64,000 nt of DNA. Source: Polytolypa hystricis UAMH7299. Lineage: Eukaryota > Ascomycota > Eurotiomycetes > Onygenales. The notes beneath the pieces are model-generated. The model worked only from the letters and a program-made list of their open reading frames with translations, searched no databases and had not been told where the DNA came from. The first letter of the stretch is position 1. Each line of letters begins with the position of its first letter. A program made the translations under genes and the position numbers. Below, piece after piece: positions 1 through 11,750 of this stretch. The DNA is taken from positions 1-64,000 of the forward strand of contig PDNA01000183.1 of NCBI GenBank assembly GCA_002573605.1, read 5' to 3'.

Positions 1-51
1 TCAATGTTCTGCGAGGAGCTGGGGGGAAAATAACAGGGGCATCGAGAGCTA

Positions 52-123
52 CTACGTGTATCCCGGAAAGTTTGTTAGTTCCACCCCCCCCGACAGGGGT
101 ATGAAGTTCGAATTCCACGCACC
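52..123. repeat. Left terminal inverted repeat of the Tc1 element
   Basis: This pairs with the reverse complement of 1338-1409: it begins CTACG next to the TA duplication and ends near GAATTCCACGCACC. It keeps five CpG sites (at 55, 64, 91, 109 and 118). A C-rich run at 81-91 is shared in imperfect form by the partner. Confidence 0.88.
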
Positions 124-234
124 TTTGGCCCTCACACCACCACCTTCCTCTGAGTAAGTTCATTGATTTCTTACAATCCCCATACTAATTCTTTGAATTC
201 TCAATAGATATTCTCTAGTTCTCCTATTTAAAAG

Positions 235-1278
235 ATGAATTCTCAGCCTACTACCCCAGAATCTAATGATCAAAGCTCTAATACCACCTGAGATGAATGC
301 TGTGATATCCTGCTTCTTAGAGATATAGGCTGGTCCTATGAGAAGATCAGCTCTTTCCTCCATCTTATCTACCATCAAGTTCAATATGCCTGCCAGTCTG
401 AACAAGCTACACCTTGCAAGTCTAAGAGACAGCTATCCCTATTGTCAGAATCTCAAATACAAGAAATCATTGAGTTTATCACTTCTTCAGCTCAAAATTG
501 GAAACTTCCTTATAGAAGAGTAGTGGCTATCCTTGATCTCTATATCACTTCCAAGTCCCTTGACTGAGCTTTGAAATGCCATGGCTATTCTTGCTGTGTA
601 GCCTTACAAAAACCCCCTATATCTGAACAAACCCAGCAACTATGTCTTGCCTGAGCAGAGGAGCATGTCCATTGAACTGTGGATAACTGGAGTCTCATTC
701 TTTGGACTGATAAGACTTGGGTAACAGGTAGAAGGCATACAAAGCTCTATGTGACACAGAGACCTGGGGAACAGCTTTATCCTGACTGTATCTTTAAAAG
801 GATTCAGTGCAAGAGGGGCTGGATGTTCTAGGGCTCAATCTATGATAGAAAGAAGAGTCCATCTCTATTTTAGGAGAAAGAATGGGGGACTATAAATAGG
901 GAATCTTATAGCCAGCAGATTATTCCTCTTATAGATAGATGGATAAGACTGAACCCTGAGCTGAAGCTGATGCAGGATGGAGCTCCTGGGCACTCAGCAA
1001 ATGAAGCTATTAATGAGCTTCATGAGTGAGGGATCACCCCTATACAGTGGCCTCCATATTCCCCTGATTTGAATCCCATTGAGACTGTATGGAATATCAT
1101 AAAAGACTGGATTCAAGCCCAATCCACACACAAGAATCCTATATATGATGAGCTTAGAAGGTTGGTAAAGGAAGCTTGGGAGGCTGTGGATGAGGGGGCT
1201 CTTCAACAATTAATTGAGGAAATACCAGAGTGCTGTCAGACTGTAATTAGTACTAATAGTCAATATACTAAATATTAA
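235..1278 (+). pseudogene. Tc1-type DD34E transposase, broken by seven stop codons
   Basis: One frame from the ATG at 235 to the TAA at 1276 would encode 347 residues, the usual length of a Tc1 transposase. It is interrupted by TGA at 289, 565, 652, 673 and 1027 and by TAG at 829 and 871, with no frameshift. The catalytic triad is visible: Asp at 709 (in WTDKTW), Asp at 976 (in MQDGAPGH) and Glu at 1081 (in SPDLNPIE), with 34 residues between the second Asp and the Glu. The N-terminal third looks like the helix-turn-helix DNA-binding region of the family. The TGA stops can derive from CGA, and the TAG stops from TGG or CAG, each by one C-to-T or G-to-A transition. No active protein can be made from this copy. 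Confidence 0.92.
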
Positions 1279-1337
1279 TATAAATCTCAATACTAGTAAA
1301 TGTAGCTCTACCTACTGATTAATTGTAATTAGAAAAA

Positions 1338-1409
1338 AGTGTGTGGAATTCAAATTCAACCCCCCTGTCAGTGGTGTTGAACTAACAAACATTCCAGGAC
1401 TGACCGTAG
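1338..1409. repeat. Right terminal inverted repeat of the Tc1 element
   Basis: This is the inverted partner of 52-123. Four of the five CpG sites of the left repeat appear here as TpG or CpA; only the outermost one (1405-1406) is kept. The TA at 1410-1411 follows directly. Confidence 0.87.
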
Positions 1410-1411
1410 TA

Positions 1412-2096
1412 CATATGTAACAGTAGCACACGAATCCTGCATGCCCTGTCCTGATAAACTTCCACCAAACTCAAATTCAGCCAAGATGACCACCTTCGAT
1501 GCTCACAAACATTGAAAAGCCTCGATCACAATGTCCTCACACTGACTCACACAAATTATACAGCGCTCGATGGATGGCTGATGGGATGTAGTATAACAGC
1601 GACGTCGTCCCCCTTGAAGTTTTGCTTGCTCTTCTTGCTATCCTCAACATCCAAGGTTTTCCATATGTTTTACGTGGTCGGAAAGTATGTTCTTTCGGGG
1701 TGCTATTCTACCTGTTGCAGATATACACAGCAGAACAAGCAATACCACAGCAAGAAGCTTGAGTACAGTCCCTTTTTCTCACAGAAAGGACCAAAACACG
1801 CTCTTTAATAAAGGGGGGGTTTGGTCATCGATATCAAAAAATGGTGGAAACAGGGTTCCCAGTGTAGGGAATGAGATAGCTACCTAGTTACGGAGTATAT
1901 AATAGCTACCATCGAGATACATCTTTCTCTCTGGCCCGTTCTTGGGTGCTGAATTATTTCTGCACCTGCGGCAAGAAAGTTAGGATTGGATATGAACAAT
2001 TGACCCCCTTTAGCTTCTCCAAATATTGCTTGGTACAATTTCTCGTCTCAATATGCGCCCCCTTGCTGGATACAATGTGCTATGCTCCTTCCCCTC

Positions 2097-2128
<32 letters not shown>

Positions 2129-3001
2129 AAAGAAACCACTCAGGCTTGCATTTGATGTGCTCTTAGATGGGATTGTCCCGTCCATTTCTCAAGCACACAC
2201 TCACCTACCGAGGTACCTACCTCTCTTCTCCTCTCCCCTCCTGCGACCACCTGGTCTACGACTAACGTCTGCGTCTGCTATAAACCCTTACACACGCACA
2301 CAATGCGCTCCTTACCTTTGCCAACTGCCCTACACTTGTCCATGACATGCGCTGCCGGCGCGATTGTCCGCAAACATCTGCGACGTTTCACGGACTGTTC
2401 ATAACCCCACCTAGGTAGAGAACGGGGTGCAAAGGAAACGATGCAGAAGGAGGACCGAAAAGAGGGGGGGTTTATAGTCTTGGCATTCCAGTTCTCCCTC
2501 CGCTCTTGCCCTCACACTTCAACTTCCCCAAGACCTCCTACGTCCCCCGACCACACACAGAACCCGTCTGCTGACACGCTTCCTCCAACTGCCCTCGCAA
2601 ATCTCGCTCACTGACTCCCAGAAACAACAACAAGAAACCAGAAAAACCTAACCGGAAAAAAAAGGATAAGACCCTTGATTAGAAAAATAGTAGATATAGA
2701 TATACGGAGTATATACTGAAGCAAACGAAACTTCGCCAAGCGCTGATAGGCAAATGATATAAACAAACGGGAAAAAAAAAGATATAGAATGGACGGTCTC
2801 ATCCCATGGCAACATATACAAAGGAGAAAGATTAACAAAAAATGAAAAGAAAAACAAAAACAACAAAAGAGAAAGTGTCAAAAAGAGAGCTGTCAAGAAA
2901 AGAACACCATATCCCACCATCACTAAGTTAAACAAACTACCCAAACAACAAAAAGTAATCCTGCGGTCTTAAAAGAAAGAAAAGAAAAGAAAAAAAGATT
3001 T
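1412..3001. other. Intergenic stretch downstream of SSK1
   Basis: I see no gene here. The segment holds a (CT)13 microsatellite at 2103-2128, two exact copies of the 9-mer TACGGAGTA (1889-1897 and 2703-2711), and A-rich sequence at about 2620-3000 that is probably the 3' untranslated region of the minus-strand SSK1 gene. Confidence 0.6.
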
Positions 3002-6000
3002 TCACGACCGCAGAATCCTAGGCGAAATCCTAGGCGACGACGGAGTGCCAGAATTGCCCCTATTACCTCTTCTTCCACCACCACCACCACCACCAGACGC
3101 CGCCGCTGGCCCTTCCACCGGAGAGGCCGCTGTTGTCGTAGTAGTAGAACCTCTCCGCCCGGAGCTGGGGACAGGTGTGCCCAGCCCATTGACAGGGACG
3201 ATCGTCAACGTCGAGCTCGGCGAGTCTTTCCCAGCGGCACTGGAGCCATACACGGGCGAGCCTACACCGGACCTGGCAAGGCCTCCTGGTGCAGGGCTAG
3301 ACCCGCGCTCTCTGTCCCCTGTACTAGATGACGACTCTCTAGAATTCCCAACACCGCCACCGCTACTTCCCGAGCTAGTCTGCGCGACGGTACTGGGAAA
3401 TGGCGATTCAACATTCGACGCGCCCGACGTAGAAGGCGTTAATACAGGGCTAGAGCCCGTCGAGGGACCTGCAGGACCATCCGCAAAGCCGCGCCATTTG
3501 CGCCAGCCTTCAAAGTCAATGAGAGCTTGCATGCAGCCCCATTCCGTGACTTTCTGCTCCAGCCATACGATATTCACAGGCTAATTTCATCACACTTAGC
3601 ATGCAACAACTATAAAGATGACACCATGAGCAAACAAAAAAAAAACCTAGACTTACCTTGGTTAAGAAATCGTTGCACCCCGCAGCCAAAGCTTCATTCC
3701 TGTCACTTTGTAAACTGCTAGCTGTCAGGGCAACAATAATCACAGGACTCTTGAACATCCACAGATTCTGCAAAGTATCCTCGGGTTTGGGTTGCCCAAG
3801 AGGTCTCTGGTTGACTCTGCTCTCAGGGCTAGCGGCAAGGGGGGATTCTCTAACTTCTGTTGCAGACGGACTTCCCGAGCCGTTTTTTGAGAAAACACTA
3901 ATATGATTGACCCGCTCAAGCCTTCTGATTTCCTTGGTCGCCTCCAGACCATTCATTACAGGCAGTTGAATATCCATCAGGACCAAGTGAAATCCACCAG
4001 CCCGCCATTTGTTGACGGCATCACGTCCATTCATTGCTGTTTGCCAGCGGACCTTGAGACGTTTCATAAACGCTTCAAGAAGCTTAAGATTGATAATATT
4101 ATCCTCCACAATAAGCACGTTTATGGGAGGAATGGTGCCGTCGAGGAGACTGGGAGGGAGGGGGGTCTCGTGGCTCTCCTTTTCGGCAACGGTGGTAGTA
4201 AGGTTCTTTTTCGATCTGCGGGGCTTTTGGGACGGGCGAGGAGATGATGTGCGTGCGGCAGGTGGGGTGTGAACTGAATTCTGAGGTGGTTCGGGCGGCG
4301 GAACGGGAGGAGTAGAGGACGCGGGCGGTGAAGGAGCAGTTGCAACTCCATTGATTGAGGGATTGGGAGATTCTAGATGCGTTCGAACAAGGGCTACCAG
4401 TTAATACTGGAACTAAAAAATATGCACATAAAACGAACTGTTGAATGCGGATAAAATGATAACGACGAACGAAGAGCACGGAGGGGAGTGTGATAACATG
4501 CTATGAAGAAGAAACAGGCATACCGCTTGTAGGATTCGGAGACGAGGAGACTATAGTGGGCGAGGTCGTGTGTTGGCGGGGATACTTGGGGCGATGTTGG
4601 TGCTGGTGCTGGTGCCAGGAGCCTCGGTTCCCAGGCGACGGAACTGGCGGAACCTGGCCGGTGGTGAGGACAGACATGGAATGGACTGGAGGGTGATGCG
4701 AGACGTGTCCTGTGGTGCTGGACGCAGAGACAGCAGAGGCGCTGGACGCTTGCACAATGTTCATAGGCGGAAAGTATTCGCCTCCATCACCGGGCCGTAG
4801 ATCCTCGGGGTGGTAGTAGGTAACGTGTCGAGGGGAGGGTTTCGGAGTCCGACGTTGCGGTATCTCGACAATAAGTGCGTCGTCGATGGTCTGTCCCTCT
4901 GGGTAGTAGCCATCGATTGTACCTCCAACAGGCTCCTGCGAGCTCAGGTAACGTTCTTGCTCCCCTTGTAGACGAGACGAGTCGGTTGGAACGACTTTGA
5001 TAAGAATGTCCGGCGCATCGACCGAGCGACCCAGAGAATTGGCGTACTTCTTCAAAACAGACTCGCGAAGATCATCCACCAAGTCATCTTCCGAAACCAG
5101 AACCCGCGTCGGGGACGACATGGCCCGCTTCACCCATATCTTACGATGCACCATCTCTTTGGTGAGGCTTGGCGGAGTATATGAATTTTCGTCACGGTCG
5201 GTGAGCTGGGGATCGAGGAGGGCAGTGACCACACGCTGGTCCGAAAGTGGAAGAAGGGATTGCCGTCGTAGTGTGGAGCTTGCGCGACTGGGAATACTAT
5301 AGGTGCGGTTTATGGGGGGACCAACAACTGGGTGGAAAGGGGATGAGTGGGCTTGGGGGATTTCATCGACAGCAGTGAGCGCGGTTGCTTCCCGCTGTGA
5401 AGTCGATCGAGACGGAACGACTTTTTCTCTCTCGAAGCTGGGTAACCTGTAGGATGCAAACGAGGGTCGCGAAGCTACGGTCTCGATTCTGTTGCCGGGA
5501 AGATTTCTCTCGGAGGACTGCGCTGGAAACGGTGGTGATGAAGAATCCGTCGGTGAGCAGGGGATATCCTCGGACTCGCGTCGTTCTGCAGAGCGTCCAC
5601 GTCTTGGTATCTGGTCGGTAGTTATTGACAGCCCTAAACTATCAGCGGAGCCGTCTGGAGCTCTACCAACGACCGCAGATTTCCTGTTGAGCGTCGAAAG
5701 TGGCTCGGGAGTGCCAGTCGCAAGGCAGGGGGAGGGCGGATTTAGATTGGCAGAATCTTGCAGCTGTTCGTCGGGGTTCCTAAGCCGGGGCGAGTCTGGC
5801 AGTGTCTGCGGAAGACTCGGCTGCGAGGGGGAAACAGCAGCGGCACGAGTAGAAGAAACAAAAGAGCAAGGCGTACTAGGAGAGGGGAGAGGGAGCTGTT
5901 GTTGTGGTGGTGGTGGAGGGTCAGTAGGAGTGGTGGCTGCTGTCGAGTTGCCAGCAGGAAAAAGCTGGGGGGAACCAGGGCGGCGGCTCTTGGCAGACGA

Positions 6001-6084
6001 CGACGAGAGCTGCCGCCGCAGTTTGGTTCGCATCGCTCGCAGACGCGAGAACCGATCGTCTGGCTTGCTGGTCATGATGCCCAT
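3002..6084 (-). CDS. SSK1: Ssk1-type response regulator of the HOG osmotic-stress pathway
   Basis: Three exons, 6084-4524, 4372-3657 and 3580-3002, join in phase to give 951 residues; the introns are 151 and 76 nt with GTATGC/CTAG and GTAAGT/TTAG ends. The first 600 residues are Ser/Pro-rich and probably disordered. A receiver domain follows, with an acidic pair in VEDN (about Glu610-Asp611), phospho-acceptor Asp654 in LMDIQLPVMNG, Thr737 in VALTAS and Lys759 in FLTKPVN. As in other fungal Ssk1 proteins, the receiver carries a Ser/Pro-rich insertion (about 675-725). The C-terminal tail is Ser/Gly-rich with a glycine run. Family knowledge: Ssk1 takes phosphate from the Sln1-Ypd1 relay and, when unphosphorylated, activates the MAPKKK Ssk2/22 in the cytosol. 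The start at 6084 is the first ATG of the frame; an in-frame ATG three codons on is equally possible. Confidence 0.93.
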
Positions 6085-7142
6085 TCGACAAAAATATACA
6101 ACTGAACGAGGAGGATGGCTTCAGGTGGTGTCAATTGGCGGCCATCATTGTATCCTCGTCGCGTCTGTGTGTCTCATTTTGGCTGTTCCGTGACCTGGGT
6201 GTGAGAGATGACCACAAACACAAACCACCACCAGTCTTCAGCAAACGAAAGGAAAGCTTCCCTCCCCCTTGCTGGACCAATATATATATTGAGGGAGGAA
6301 AAAGCAAACACAAAGTCCCAAAACTGTGTCTGGTCCGCGCTGTGTCTGTGCTGGTGCGTGTGCTGTGTGTAATCCCCAGGCTCCCCTTCCAAAAACACGC
6401 TTCCCTATATGAACATGATGGGCCACGGGAAGGGTTAGTTAACGGGAAGATGGGCCTAAAGAGCTAGAAGAGCCGGGAGCGTTTCCGAGTGAGAAAATAA
6501 GAACGAAACGATAATAACAAGCCACGAATAGGAGGGTGAAGTCATGACCAAGCCTCGGCGTGCAAGGGTCCATTCGGAGCTAATACAGCTGCTAACGGGT
6601 TGCAGATCGTTGTTCTTCGAGAGCATCTTTGGCAGTCGACTGAAGAGAGGATGTAGTTGGCATACATATAAGATGAATAAGGATGATAATAGCCACACAC
6701 AGCAGTAGTGGTTGCCGCTCCTTCATCAGCAAGCGGCAGCAGTAGCAAACAGTGGAAGTCAGTGAGCTGTCCTGTTATAGTAGTAGTAATAGTATATCCC
6801 TTCAGTTACAAGGAAACCAACCGACTAACCACATCTGTGGCTTCTACCCCATATATACATAGTAACCAATAGCCATTCAGAATTTATCAAAACATCTCTC
6901 TCCATTTCCCTTTGTCGCCCATAAGTCATGGTCATTCATTCAGTCATGCCAAAAAAATAAAGACTCGAGACATAAAAAAAAGAAGTCCACGCTTAAAAGC
7001 ATCTCTTTCCTTCACCCAACACCCTGATCCCCCTGGTCTATCCCGCCCCCCGCCCGTTCATTCTCCCATCTTGTTCCGCACCTCCACTCTCTCCACCCTC
7101 TCTATTCCCCCCAACTGACACCCTTGCAACGCCAGATCCTAT
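6085..7142. promoter_or_regulatory. Upstream region and probable leader of SSK1
   Basis: About 1.06 kb lie between the SSK1 start and the stop codon of the PQ-loop gene, both on the minus strand. An alternating TA run at about 6281-6290, next to an ATTGG (CCAAT on the other strand), could be a promoter element. C/T-rich DNA at 7020-7140 is probably the 3' flank of the PQ-loop gene. No gene is supported. Confidence 0.4.
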
Positions 7143-8595
7143 CTACTTCTCCTCGTCCCCTTCACTCTCTCGTTTCTTCTTCCCCTCCATAACTTCACCA
7201 AGCAAGTCATCGATGCTCATTCCTTTCTCCTTCGCTTGCCGGACCAAGTGCCTGAAGCGGATCCGCCAGATTATGTGACTGGCACATATGCCAAGTTCGA
7301 GAACGATACTATAGTCTATGCGTGAGAAACTTTTGCGAAATCAAAACATGCCTCTCGGGGGGTGCGTGTAGTATAAGGTATGAAGTGAGGGAACCTTGCA
7401 CTATAATATATAGGACACCGCCCAAGATGTCAAATTCGCCTTCGGCAGCTAGGACAAAGTCATTAGTTTAGATATAATCTTTTCCCTTAAAAAAAGGTTC
7501 CATAAATCGTAAACGGGATCTCCCAGACATACCCAGCGCAAAAAGCGAAAACACTGCCCCAAGCATATCCATCGAAAGGAAGAACCAGCCTGTTCCGCGA
7601 TACACCAAACATCAGCGCTTTTTCCCTTCTCAATCCACTATCCCCGCCTAGTATTCCCATAAAAGCAACAAAAAGGAAAAGAGAAGGAAAAAAAGGAGAT
7701 AAAAACATACTAATCCCAATAACCCGCCCATCCCTTTTCCACAACTCGAAGTATGGTCCCAAGAGGCTGAGCGCTAGAAGGACTGTTGCAATGACACCAA
7801 TCAATGTAGCCGGCCAAGTTATTCCCTTTTTGTACGGGATCTAAAAGAGAAAATGTCAGCGTGAGTTAAAATCCCCCAGTTTCCTAGCATCCCGTATCCT
7901 GTTTTATGAGACGAAGGTAAGAAGGAAAAAGCAGGCATGAAACATACCCTAAGCGTGAGAATGAACAACGCCTCAAGTCCTCCAAGTAGGGTACCTGTCC
8001 CAAGTCCAATCAATATGGCTTTGACCCGGGAATGGCCACTGCAGAAAAAAAGAAATCAACACGCACAATCCCGTTGGGGTAGAAAGCCTGCAAAAGGAGG
8101 GGGGGGGGGGGAACTTACTGATTATAATACAATATCTGAATCCAGCAGACGATGCTCAGGGCGCCGAAAATTTGTGGTTGGATTTGGATTGGGATATTAA
8201 CGTCCTGAACAAATTGCGAGGGGAGGTTAGAGCATAATTCATCTTCAAAAGAAAGGTAACGGCCGTTATCTATGATTTACCTGTAATATCATATAAACGC
8301 CAAAGGGCATAGCGCCTAAGATCCACATGTAGACCCCCCAGTTAGTCCCGATCAACCACATTCGGATAACATACAAAAGAATGAAATTTTGTGTGATAAA
8401 AATCGATGTATAGTGATATAATCAGAGGCGCAACATACACACAGCCCATAAGAACATCATAGTAGCCGGCAGCCCGTCCGTCTTCTTCCGTCGCCAATTA
8501 TGCCATATCTGCGGAACGAGCTGGATGCACCATAGTACCGTTCCAATAGTTCCTAGCACGTTTGCTGTGATGGGAATATCGCCGCCTCCCGCCAT
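7143..8595 (-). CDS. PQ-loop repeat multi-span membrane protein
   Basis: I reconstruct eight small exons: 8595-8439, 8315-8281, 8204-8119, 8038-7948, 7840-7711, 7589-7533, 7448-about 7395, and about 7315-7143. They give roughly 260 residues. Exon 1 contains the PQ-loop signature QLVPQIWHNWRRK. Later exons encode hydrophobic spans (TLIGVIATVLLALSLLGPYF, MDMLGAVFSLFAL), then GEFDILGGVLYII and a charged tail ending GDEEK. Fungal PQ-loop proteins are seven-helix membrane proteins related to cystinosin and Ypq transporters of the vacuole; the substrate here is unknown. The last junction is uncertain: a GTGCAA donor at 7401 breaks phase with the final exon, whereas a weaker GGTTCC donor with the acceptor before 7315 keeps phase at the cost of a few extra residues. 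Other junctions have good GTATGT/GTAAGT donors. The exon density is high for such a short gene. Confidence 0.8.
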
Positions 8596-9043
8596 GGTTC
8601 TTCAAGGCGTAGATGAGAACTAGAAGAGAAAGTAAGAGATGAGACGATTCAGTCGGCTTTTTGAATGGGGCGAACGGGAAACGAGTGTGCTTGTCTCCTT
8701 ATAATCAATTCGCCAGTTGAGACGTGTCAGCCGGGACGGTTTGGTAAAATTGGATATTTCCAAAACCTGGACTGGCTTTTTCCCAGGACCGCTGTAAAGT
8801 AAAGGATGGTGAGTGAATGATGCAATCCCGCGGACCCAATCCCTTCGGAGTGTAAAGGGGTTCAAGTGTCACTGGTCTCAGTCTCCGATATCCGGTCGAT
8901 GTAGGTATAATCCACGGGTAGTAAGGAGGAGCATATAGGGGACATATGTACTCCGCCACGAAACTCCAGAGATAAACAATATCAACATTAGAAACAAGAG
9001 AAGATAGCGAAGAGAAGAATAGGGAAACTAGGCGATTATAACG

Positions 9044-9085
9044 GAAGAAGAAGAAGAAGAAGAAGAAGAAGAAGAAGAAGAAGAA
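9044..9085. repeat. (GAA)14 microsatellite
   Basis: Forty-two bases of uninterrupted GAA repeat, lying about 450 bp upstream of the PQ-loop gene start. No coding frame is supported across it. Confidence 0.95.
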
Positions 9086-9216
9086 AAACAATAACAGAAC
9101 AATAGTAAGAACAAAGAGGTTAGGTTTTGAAGCAAGTATATAACTATGCGTGCAGAAAATCCATAAGCGCTGAGGAAAAACCGATTTATGCGGTGCGCAT
9201 GCACAAGTCTCTCTTG

Positions 9217-9242
9217 CTCTCTCTCTCTCTCTCTCTCTCTCT
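9217..9242. repeat. (CT)13 microsatellite
   Basis: Twenty-six bases of uninterrupted CT repeat, 131 bases after the GAA tract. Confidence 0.95.
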
Positions 9243-11167
9243 ATCGAACGGCCTGACATCAATGGGATTTCTCTTCACAGCCGTTGAGAACAGAGACAGG
9301 TGGCACAGCAGCGAATGGGGAATGAGTATGGTCGCGATCTAAGTAAGTTGGGCCGATGCTGAAAACTAAATATTTCAGAAACGAGGTGGTGGGCGGCGAA
9401 TCCATCATCAGCCCACTCCAAGCTTGAAAGTTGGGTTTAACTAACTTCTAGGAACCTGGTGTTCAGCGTGTCATAGGATCTGGTTAACTTCCAGCTGTTC
9501 CCGGCTTCGAAGGGGGGGGGGAAGCCCAATCCAAGCATTGCTTTTCCAATGGAAGAATTGGAATGAATTAAGCCCTAGGATTATCAGGGCTCCACTTGCA
9601 CGTCAATTACCATAATCGAGCGATTTTCTCGACTGTGCTCCATGGTTCGTCGTTCGAGAGAACAAACATCAAAGACGAAAAAGAGAGCTGGAAAGATCCA
9701 TTGTCCTTGCTGACCACCATAGTCGCCAAGTCCTTTCTGTGGAAAAGTCCAACAAGGGGTTCAACTGGCAGGCAGGAAATTATTCACGATGCACCTCAGG
9801 CATCCCCTATTCGCCAGAGCTGCTTCCTATTAGCTACCTACCTAACTAACAGCAAAGAAGAAAAAAACCAATCACTACATCTGGAAACAAGAAAACGGCG
9901 TTGAGCTTCGGCTTTGTCCATTTTCCTCCGGGCTTGCTAGTATTCAGTAGTAGTATTCAATAACCACAACTTGTCTTTGTGCGGGAGTAAATAGTTGGGA
10001 GGATACTTAAACCCACCATAACGCTTTCCATGCTTTGGCTGATTTGCCCGGATATGTCAGCCACCCCGTGCGAGAAATTGACATCATTACCTTCAGTGTA
10101 TCCTGCATAGGATCCATTTAGCTCCAAACCTTCCATAATCTGGGACGGGCGCCGATTGGCTTCCGCAACCCCCGGACTTTGCGGGGAGCTGTTAATTACG
10201 AGTTCATTTCTGAGAAACGAGCGCCCTCTCCACGCCCTGACGATGCAATCACTACTTTCTCACCTTCCTCGCGGCCTGCGATTGAACAATAAAATTGTTT
10301 ACAAGTGCATGGACGGCATATGGCTTTATGTGGTGTGGGCCAGTTCAAGGCGCATTGGAAATATGGACCAAGATGCCCTAAAACAGGACGCCCGCTGCTG
10401 AAAGTAAACCTAAACGTGAGTAAACTCCAACAAATATAAAGCTCTGCCATTCGTAGGCTGACCCCCTCTAGTGCTTCTACAGACCGAATGCAGACGGAGC
10501 GCCAATAAAATTCCAGCCTAGTGATCTCGTCCCCTCTTCCGAAAACGAAACCTACAAGGACGTGGAACTGGATCCCATCGCTCTCCGGCGGGCTATAGAA
10601 GCTGGGTGTGTGAGAACTGCGAAAGAGCATTTTGTTGAGCTCCTGAAGGCCGCGCGGGGCATCAAGGAGAAACAATGGAGATATAACCCATAGCTGTAGG
10701 GCGAGCTGTATAATAGATTAAGGGATCAGGCCCCTTACTTTTCTTGCCCCATTGGTTTCAATCATTGCGTGGAAAAAGGGAAGCTGTGTACCTCACTCAC
10801 TCGTACATTTTGGTTTGACTATCCTGCCTCGAATATCAGGAAGAAAAAAAACAGAGAAACCGAGGTACAAGTTTCAGGCCCATTTCCCGTCTAAACCCCC
10901 TCCCCGCTCCCGCTCTCAGATTCGACTCACTCACTCAAGAACGGAAAAAATAGAATATATTATCACCGGCGCAGACCAAGAAAAAAGGAGAGTTACCAAA
11001 TGCAATACCATAAAATTTCTTTCCCTATTTTCACTTTGTAATCAAATCATACATAAACAAAGAGCAAAAATCAACCCAGCATTGGCAGCATAGAATAAAA
11101 AAAAAGAGAAGAAGGTTGGCCAATAGAGAAAAGGGGGGAGGAGAGAGAGAAAGGAAGGTTTGTGTTC

Positions 11168-11171
<4 letters not shown>

Positions 11172-11203
<32 letters not shown>
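11172..11203. repeat. (GA)16 microsatellite
   Basis: Thirty-two bases of GA repeat downstream of the SHO1 stop codon. On the SHO1 strand it reads as a CT tract, which could lie in the 3' untranslated region or just beyond it. Confidence 0.95.
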
Positions 11204-11207
<4 letters not shown>

Positions 11208-11750
11208 ATGGATATTTTAAAATCCTCAAAAAAAGGCCATCAAAGACGTGCTGTGGCGTGACATGACCCCGCCGCCCCCAGCCAGCGCAAAAAAAAAAAG
11301 ATAAAACTAGCATAACAGCAGCAGCTGACTAGCAACAAAATAAGCCCACGATATAGCGCCGGTAACAAAGAGTAAAAAAACAAAATGAAAAAGAAAAGGA
11401 CTTTGTGGTGAGAGATACACAATACACAAGAGTCAAAAAATAGAACAAGGTAAGAAAAATAATAGAGAAATGTAGGGTGGAAGGAAAGAAGAAGTAAAAT
11501 AAGGGTATCAATTAAATCCGCTTTATCAAGTGAAGACGGTGGTTGGAGATATGGATTGTCGTCGAGGACTTTTTCTGATCCGATAAACATGGAGGGCGGG
11601 AAACGAGGACGGAGATTTCGGGGCGAAGCGTGACAAACCCTTTTGCGGATATGACAGAAGTGTAAAACATGTGAGAGTAGTGATATTTATCGCTTTTTTA
11701 TAATCTCACCCCCGTTCTTCGGCCCTCCCAGGCATTAATGTTCCGTTTTT

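Larger units (their letters stand above)
52..1409 (+). mobile_element. Tc1/mariner-type DNA transposon, complete but inactivated
   Basis: A 1358-bp element is bounded by inverted repeats of about 72 bp (52-123 and 1338-1409) and flanked on both sides by the dinucleotide TA (50-51 and 1410-1411), the target duplication of Tc1/mariner elements. It carries a single transposase frame at 235-1278. The whole interior from 120 to 1404 contains no CpG dinucleotide, although the flanking DNA has many. In-frame stops without frameshifts plus CpG loss point to mutation by repeat-induced point mutation or methylation-linked deamination rather than random decay. TIRs and TA duplication are still recognisable, so the insertion appears fairly young or well preserved in length. 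Confidence 0.93.
8596..11750. other. Intergenic region between PQ-loop gene and SHO1
   Basis: No gene is supported in this 3.1-kb interval. It contains microsatellites at 9044-9085, 9217-9242 and 11172-11203. The A-rich and T-rich segment at 11300-11740 is probably the 3' flank of SHO1. A 159-codon open frame at 10196-10675 (minus) resembles no family I know. Confidence 0.55.

Noticed and set aside
3045..3584. Plus-strand frame of 179 codons rich in Pro
   Set aside because: Antisense to the Gly/Ser-rich SSK1 C-terminus; no independent support.
5492..6193. Plus-strand frame of 233 codons across the SSK1 first exon
   Set aside because: Antisense to the low-complexity Ser/Pro-rich part of SSK1, where stop codons are rare on the other strand.
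9044..9242. GAA and CT repeats as possible CRISPR-like or tandem array
   Set aside because: They are simple microsatellites without spacers; such arrays do not occur in nuclear fungal DNA.
10196..10675. Minus-strand frame of 159 codons between the PQ-loop gene and SHO1
   Set aside because: No recognisable domain, no splice partners and no conserved motif; kept only as an open frame.
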